From Liolophura sinensis (Eukaryota > Mollusca > Polyplacophora > Chitonida > Chitonidae), in the NCBI RefSeq assembly GCF_032854445.1, contig NC_088300.1, forward strand, positions 14,699,570 to 14,763,569: 64,000 nucleotides of DNA, given 5' to 3'. The stretch's first letter is position 1. Every line of letters starts with the position of its first letter. Both the position numbers and the translations under genes were made by a program. Below are positions 59,501 through 64,000 of this stretch, piece by piece. A model generated the notes under the pieces. It was given only the letters and a program-made list of their open reading frames with translations. It was not told the DNA's origin and ran no database searches.

Positions 59501-61534
59501 ACCAAATTAATTACGCCATATTAAAATCGATTAAAGATACACAAATGTACCCAATTTACTATACAAATACATGCGTTGATTTGATTACCGGCACTGATCA
59601 ATCGAGACGAGCGAAAATACTGGCTAGAGTGAGACTCGAACTCATGACCTAGGTTCCAGTGTCACCCGGGTCAGTATTTCCATTCGTCTGGATAAATCAG
59701 TGATAGAAATTATATCTACTCGTATTATTCCTTGGCGATTATTGCAAAATACATACGCTACCTCACAAATATAATAAATGTTGCCGCATTTATATCTAAT
59801 AAGCTAAAATAACGACCAAACACAAGATCAAGCACGAATAAAATAAAATAATATGGAAAATTCAATATCAATAATAATAGCAATGAATCTGAACACATTT
59901 CATGCCGAAGTGTACGTGTTTGTGGGTAATTGCTTAAATAATAGTTTTTAGGGTGAATATTTTTCTTCCAAAACTCATCTGCCTGTCGTTTTACTAAGCA
60001 ACTATATAGGTTTTTGATTCGAAATATATACATATACATGCATGTTCATTCGACAAAGGCCTCAACTGTTGCAATGTCTGGGCGGACACTCTAGAGAAAC
60101 GTCCTCTCAATGCTGGAAAATTGTATCAGTTTCTGTAGAAATTTCTTCACGTGAAGTTAAACGGTAACATTTCAATAGCAGTTTTAAGATGCGGTTTATA
60201 ATCAAGTACTCCAGAAAACACGCCTTCGTTTCTGCTGGGGATCAGCTTATACATAGATAAACAGGAAACAATGGTGTTCAGTGTTGACTATGTGAGGCGG
60301 ACAGCGCAGGGATACAGACCGCGGATTACTGCTCCATTCACCATCGAATGACGGGATTTTCTGCTCGTGTTATTTCGCTACTTTATCTCGTTTGATGGGG
60401 AGAAAATAGTTGGGATTCAACTAAATCATACATACAAAAATTGCGTTTCAAACCGCGAATGTGCCCAGAATTTAAGTGTGGCGGCATCAGGGAACATAAC
60501 TTTGATGGAATGTTCTCGTTTAGCAAACAAACTAGTTTTCTTATAGATCTTCTAGACTAGCAAGGGCACAGCGAAGGGCCAACAGGGCTCTACGGGCGAT
60601 TGTAGTGGGTAAAATGAAAGACGTGCCGGACAGAGAAAGACGACATAGGGGTTTGATTAAAAGTAAACAGGGAAAGTTTGTCTACTGTATCGGGGCGGGG
60701 CAGAATAACTGCGTATGGTTTTCACACCAGCACTATACTTAGTATTTGCTGTAATTTACAACTTACGCTCGAGTAGGATTGGGCAAGTGTGGAGTCCGGT
60801 CCCTCTGGCGACGGTTCTTGAACCAGTTGCTCACTTGAGTCAGGGTCAAGCCGGTTTTCTTCGCTAGATTCCGTTTCTCATCAGGGGTGGGGTACCTGTT
60901 GTGTTTATAACTGTCTTTGAGCACTTGTCTGGATTTCTCTTTAAAGCAATACACAGTCTCTTCACCGTCCCAGATCGTCTTGGGCAGGGGATATTTTCTC
61001 CGCAGTCTGTATTTGTCAACAGCCCCCAAAGGCCTTCCCCTTAACTTCTGTGCCTCCATGTAATGAGCCTTGTACCAAATCTGCTGCAAAAACGTGTGGT
61101 TAGAATTATCAAAACTGTGGCTCTCTAGGATAGCATACAGCTCCCTGAAGGCTCCACGGTGAAAAGCAACAGTTGCTCTTGCCTTTAAAACAGCCTCGCT
61201 ACCCCGGAGCAACTCGCTCGGCGGGTAGGGACCAGAGAAATTTGGCCAGTCTGTCAATATCACCTTTCTGTTGTAGAGCCTCGCAAACGCACGCCACTTG
61301 TTCAGGAGAAAAAGTTAAGTTTTTCCCCGAGAGAAGTTGAGAAGACCCACAAGAATCTGTTTTGTGGAGATCGTTAGATTCGACACTGCTCTGAGAGAGT
61401 TCCTGTAAAGTTGTCCTAGTGGGTGGGGAGGGTGATGAAGGGCTGGGTATACACCCGCTCACACCCTGCCGTAAACCCGACTCCTCTATGTTTCTCATTG
61501 CTGACTCCATATTCACACTCTGCATGATTTTCAT
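47595..61534 (-). CDS. Six4/5: Six4/5-class SIX homeobox transcription factor, two exons, frameshift in exon 1
   Basis: A nuclear DNA-binding developmental regulator. Exon 1 is 60,767-61,534. It starts at ATG 61,532-61,534 and holds a Ser/Pro-rich N-terminus, the SIX domain from about residue 75 ([20 protein letters not shown]) and the homeodomain ending [38 protein letters not shown] and [13 protein letters not shown] point to Six4/5 rather than Six1/2 or Six3/6. The reading frame breaks between FLWSLP and [10 protein letters not shown] at about 61,220-61,225, where one extra base in a CCCGCC run sends the frame to TAG. Removing one base gives the normal family spacing. The donor GTAAGT is at 60,761-60,766, phase 2. 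The proposed exon 2 (47,595-47,844) follows TATTTACAG and fits that phase. It adds 82 residues (LPLLKNEP, His-rich FDHHHLHH) and the stop. Exon 2 is likely but less certain than exon 1 (about 0.5). Without the extra base the protein is about 339 residues. Confidence 0.85.
48200..48485 (+). repeat. Unclassified interspersed repeat R3, copy 3
   Basis: CCGGACTGTCTACTGTGATC, then CCAAGAAGAAAACTCAGAAG and CTTTTTTGTACTTCTATATC. The inverted copy at 49.8 kb shares the CCGGACTGTCT end, suggesting a common terminus. Confidence 0.55.
48586..49035. other. GC-richer island in the Six4/5 intron
   Basis: Non-repetitive and GC-richer than its surroundings, within about 1 kb upstream (transcript sense) of the proposed exon 2. 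No splice-bounded frame. A candidate regulatory element by composition only. Confidence 0.25.
49730..49845 (-). repeat. Unclassified interspersed repeat R3, copy 4
   Basis: In reverse complement: CCGGACTGTCTGCTGTAGCC, CCAAGAAGAAAGTTGAGAAG, CTTTTTTGCACTTTTATATG. It lies directly beside a SINE. Confidence 0.55.
49853..50115 (-). mobile_element. SINE, full length, minus orientation
   Basis: The most complete copy: (TTTA)n tail, GATTGGTGTTTTACGCCGTA, GAGCTGGATTTTAACTCACA and the head complement GCTAACTGGCTAACCAACTG AGCCACGGAGGC. It can serve as the family reference, at about 260 bp. It lies in the large intron of the homeobox gene. Confidence 0.88.
50590..50910. promoter_or_regulatory. Candidate intronic enhancer with T-box and E-box motifs
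   Basis: A GC-richer, non-repetitive island. It holds AGGTGTG at 50,649-50,655, TCACACCT at 50,705-50,712 and 50,821-50,828 (T-box half sites), and E boxes CACCTG (50,708), CAGGTG (50,742) and CAGCTG (50,858). The motif density is suggestive. Function is inferred. Confidence 0.3.
52080..52560. promoter_or_regulatory. Candidate intronic regulatory island
   Basis: A non-repetitive stretch with TAAT- and TGAT-type homeodomain motifs (ATGATTATACACCC, CTCATTATTATTTATG, GACTAATG) among GC-richer segments. There is no coding frame. Confidence 0.25.
52700..52940. other. GC-rich block in the Six4/5 intron
   Basis: Contains GTGCGTGGCTGTGCTTGGAA, GGGGCGTGACTC and GAGCTAGGTGCGGCCGGAGT. Its GC-box-like content could mark a promoter or enhancer. 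No transcript structure is visible. Confidence 0.2.
53000..58660. other. Large AT-rich part of the Six4/5 intron
   Basis: No gene or known repeat copy recognised. GC-richer blocks lie at 53,130-53,360, 54,150-54,290 and 55,070-55,490. Scattered frames below 102 residues have no motif. Confidence 0.4.
58670..59040. promoter_or_regulatory. Candidate intronic regulatory island near the homeobox exon
   Basis: A GC-richer, non-repetitive island about 2 kb from exon 1, with GTCTAATAACGGCCTAATCG and ATTGAATTATCCGGG. No open frame with splice sites. Confidence 0.25.
59580..59690 (-). mobile_element. tRNA-like SINE relic, minus orientation
   Basis: The reverse complement contains the B-box-like GTCATGAGTTCGAGTCTCAC followed by TCTAGCCAGTATTTTCGCTC. 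The sequence around it does not fold as a tRNA by eye. Confidence 0.35.
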
Positions 61535-61568
61535 CACGCCGTGGACTTTTGTCAGGATGAATGGAATC

Positions 61569-61647
61569 TATATAAGAGCTCTCAGCTTATACTTGACAAC
61601 AATGTGACCGGGGCGCTTTCCCATTGGCTGGCTGCTGGGATAATTGG
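61569..61647 (-). promoter_or_regulatory. Putative core promoter of the Six4/5-class gene
   Basis: On the minus strand, CTTATATA (61,576-61,569) lies 35 bases before the ATG, and CCAAT boxes (complements of ATTGG at 61,623-61,627 and 61,643-61,647) lie about 90 and 110 bases before it. The flanking 61,610-61,720 is GC-rich. If the TATA-like site is used, the 5' UTR would be very short, so the true start site may differ. Confidence 0.35.
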
Positions 61648-61719
61648 CGCAGCGCGAGGCGTGGCCCTAGACCGAGCACGCGACCGCAGATTCCCGCAGA
61701 CAGAACACCGAAACTTCAT

Positions 61720-64000
61720 TTAACTTCCTCCCAGCGTGTGCGGTTAGGATATCTGGCTAATTTGTCATGGTTCGCTAAAACGATAGTTTGACTGCGTGAA
61801 AGTGCTTCACAACAGTTTCGAATTCAGTTGATTTTAGTCCGCTTCATTGCGTGTTAAAGAAATCATTCTAGGGATTGAGTGTATTGTTTCGCGCTATGCT
61901 GGGTTTCATTGTCCATCACTTCACGGCCGCACAGGTCGTGCATTTAAGGGGTCTCTTCTTGAAATATGTTTTTGAGTTTGGAAAGAGATGAGAGGCAATA
62001 GATACCACAGCACAGATAAACACCCTCCAGCTTTCAGTCCTGTAGCTAAATGTACCATCACACATCACCGTTACTTTATATAATCTCACCCAAGTCTCAC
62101 ATCTAGTCCTCAATTAAAACATTTATGAGTAAACCGGAAATTCACTGGGTGTCGCACTGGAATGCGTGTATATTCCTATTCACATATATGTTTTTGCTTT
62201 ATAAGATAAAGTATATTTTAATGTGAATTTTTCATTACTGAATATATAAATTACTTTGGATAGCCAATGTAGATTTTAGATCAGTAAGCTTTATTCACGA
62301 TGTATGAAATGAAAACCTATATCGCTCTGATTAGACCTGTCTATGTTATAAAAATAAATGGATGTGTTAAAAGCAAAAGGAATTCTGAAAACAACAAGAA
62401 GGAAGTATTTATGCATAAGGCTCAAGGTTACTGGTCGTATATATGTTATTAGGTGCGGTTGACATGCATGCATACGAAACATATGTGCACAGACATTTCT
62501 GCTGATTTTATTCCATTTCCATTCCATTTTATTTATTCCACGCATGAACTCAAGCACTCAGTAACTTAAGTCCGCGCAGACCTTTCGTGCATGTATTTAT
62601 TTACTCAAGAATATTTCACTTATATCACGGCCGCCATCATTATGGTTGGAGGAAACTGGGCAGAATCTAGAAGATATTTGTTAACACTATATTTGTGAAC
62701 AATCTGCGTCGCAAAAAGTCATTCTTTATATTTATAGCGCACGTAATGATACCCATAAATTCATCATATTCTGTAGGAGCCTGTAATATGTTATAACACA
62801 TCAATGTACAGCATACATATATTAAAATCATTTTTTAAAATTTAATGTACAGTCGTACAGTTAATTTATACAACACACGGACACATATACAGTACATGGG
62901 ATACCAAGATATACATGCATACAGTAGTACATCACTGTGATGAGAATGACGTGTTAACTGCGTTATATAACTACATGTATATCTAAGTATATATGGGTGA
63001 ATCGACTCATATGAATGGCCTTGTGAGCGCCCAGTTCTAACATGTTCGCATAATGCTAAACATCCAGCTTTAAAGAACGCCACTCCAACTTCGACGTATT
63101 AGTGGTAAAATGCGAAACGTTAACAACTGGTTATTACTATATAAAGTAATACAAAATCGTGATTAATATTCGAATTTTGCATGTGAGCCTTCATGGGGAA
63201 AGTGTTGGATGTTTTCAAATCAAAACATGTAGGAATTAAGGGGCCCACCTTAAAAACTTGCTAAAAGGAAATGTTCTCGGTTGTAGTCGTACAGAAAGAT
63301 CGCATTTTGTGAGCTTTCCTCACAGAGTAAGTCATATCGCATGGGGCAAATCCTGGTGGCGCAAAATCCGCAATATATCTATATCTGTCTCAGTTCCCAC
63401 GTCAAGTTCGATATATCATTTGTTTGCCTTCTACAGCTCCTCTGCCTACACTTACCAAATGCCCTTTCTGAGACCTTTTCCTATCCTATAACTCTCTGCT
63501 GTGTGCTTTTTGCATACTATACGAATGTATTTATAACACTGCAGGTCTACATAAATATGTTGCATGCTGTATACCCATACGTTATACAGTTTGGAGTTAT
63601 CTATTTTTTGTCCAGTGTGAAACTGTGAGTATTTGTTAGAAGTTGTGAAAATGTGAGGGAAAGGTAATCCCTTTCTTTATAAGCTCTCAGTTTACAGACT
63701 GGAACACAAATCTGCTCGCTTTGCTTCAAAAAGGGCTACCGACGTTTATAACAGACTCGTCATTGGCACAAGCTGTTAGATAATTTATTGAACATTTACA
63801 GTTGATCTTCTATCACATTCGCCTTCTGTGTACACCACAACATTCATGAATCTAACACGTACATGTACGTATGTATGAAAATTGTCACACATGCAACTGA
63901 GGTAATAAAAATAATACAGATTCTTCTGCTTCCTGTTTTCAAAATGTGACAAATATAAAAACAAAGCAGAAATCTGTTAGTAGAAATACTTAACATTTTA
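61720..64000. other. Upstream flank of the Six4/5-class gene, no gene recognised
   Basis: AT-rich sequence with only a short SINE piece near 62.6 kb. The final open frames (63,258-63,628) lack motifs. No second SIX gene is present in the part that can be seen. Confidence 0.45.
62597..62668 (-). mobile_element. SINE 3' fragment, minus orientation
   Basis: TTTATTTACTCAAGAATATT then CACGGCCGCCATCATTATGG and GGAGGAAACTGGGCAGA. Body and head absent. Confidence 0.7.

Noticed and set aside
60763-60766. TAA stop directly after the homeodomain as the true end of the Six protein
   Set aside because: The TAA is part of a consensus GTAAGT donor, and family members continue beyond the homeodomain, so a splice is more likely.
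61535-61537. GTG one codon upstream as the Six4/5 start
   Set aside because: A non-ATG start is unlikely in an animal gene, and the next codon is ATG.

Overview
The window is nuclear DNA from an animal, most likely a mollusc or another lophotrochozoan. The evidence is spliced genes with GT-AG introns, an animal SIX-class homeobox gene, an animal-type glutamate-cysteine ligase homologue in 15 exons, and about 16 full or partial copies of one tRNA-headed SINE whose tail reads like those common in molluscs. The phylum is inferred, not proven. By eye the DNA is AT-rich, with scattered GC-richer islands.

Layout. Positions 1-770 hold a 42-bp minisatellite and then the last exon of a plus-strand cysteine-rich protein, with a poly(A) signal. 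Positions 1.4-4.5 kb hold two decayed Crypton-type tyrosine-recombinase genes. A minus-strand terminal exon of a small protein, possibly an axonemal microtubule inner protein, lies at 5.7-5.9 kb. Positions 6-13.6 kb are non-coding, with SINEs, a foldback MITE, an unclassified repeat family and a cluster of CRE-like sites. Positions 13,950-25,800 hold a complete minus-strand gene that I rebuilt exon by exon. It has 15 coding exons, consistent phases and 552 residues, and encodes a divergent paralogue of the glutamate-cysteine ligase catalytic subunit. Positions 26-47.5 kb contain a THAP-domain fragment, a MITE with terminal inverted repeats, several tandem arrays (41, 80, 60, 24 and 152 bp units), SINEs and a few GC-rich blocks. 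Positions 47,595-61,534 hold a minus-strand Six4/5-class homeobox gene. One exon carries the SIX domain and homeodomain, and a phase-compatible last exon lies 12.9 kb away. The intron contains islands that look like enhancers. The first exon has a one-base frameshift inside the otherwise perfect SIX domain. The last 2.4 kb shows nothing but a SINE fragment.

The genes do not form a functional unit. The ligase-like gene would act in cytosolic gamma-glutamyl peptide chemistry, and the Six4/5 gene is a developmental regulator whose large non-coding surroundings fit a regulatory landscape. The most notable items are the divergent ligase, the frameshift in the homeobox gene, the Crypton relics, and the 42-bp array, whose unit-to-unit changes are mostly synonymous in one minus-strand frame. 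Exon calls come from reading splice sites and frames by eye. Family assignments come from remembered motifs and no search was run.
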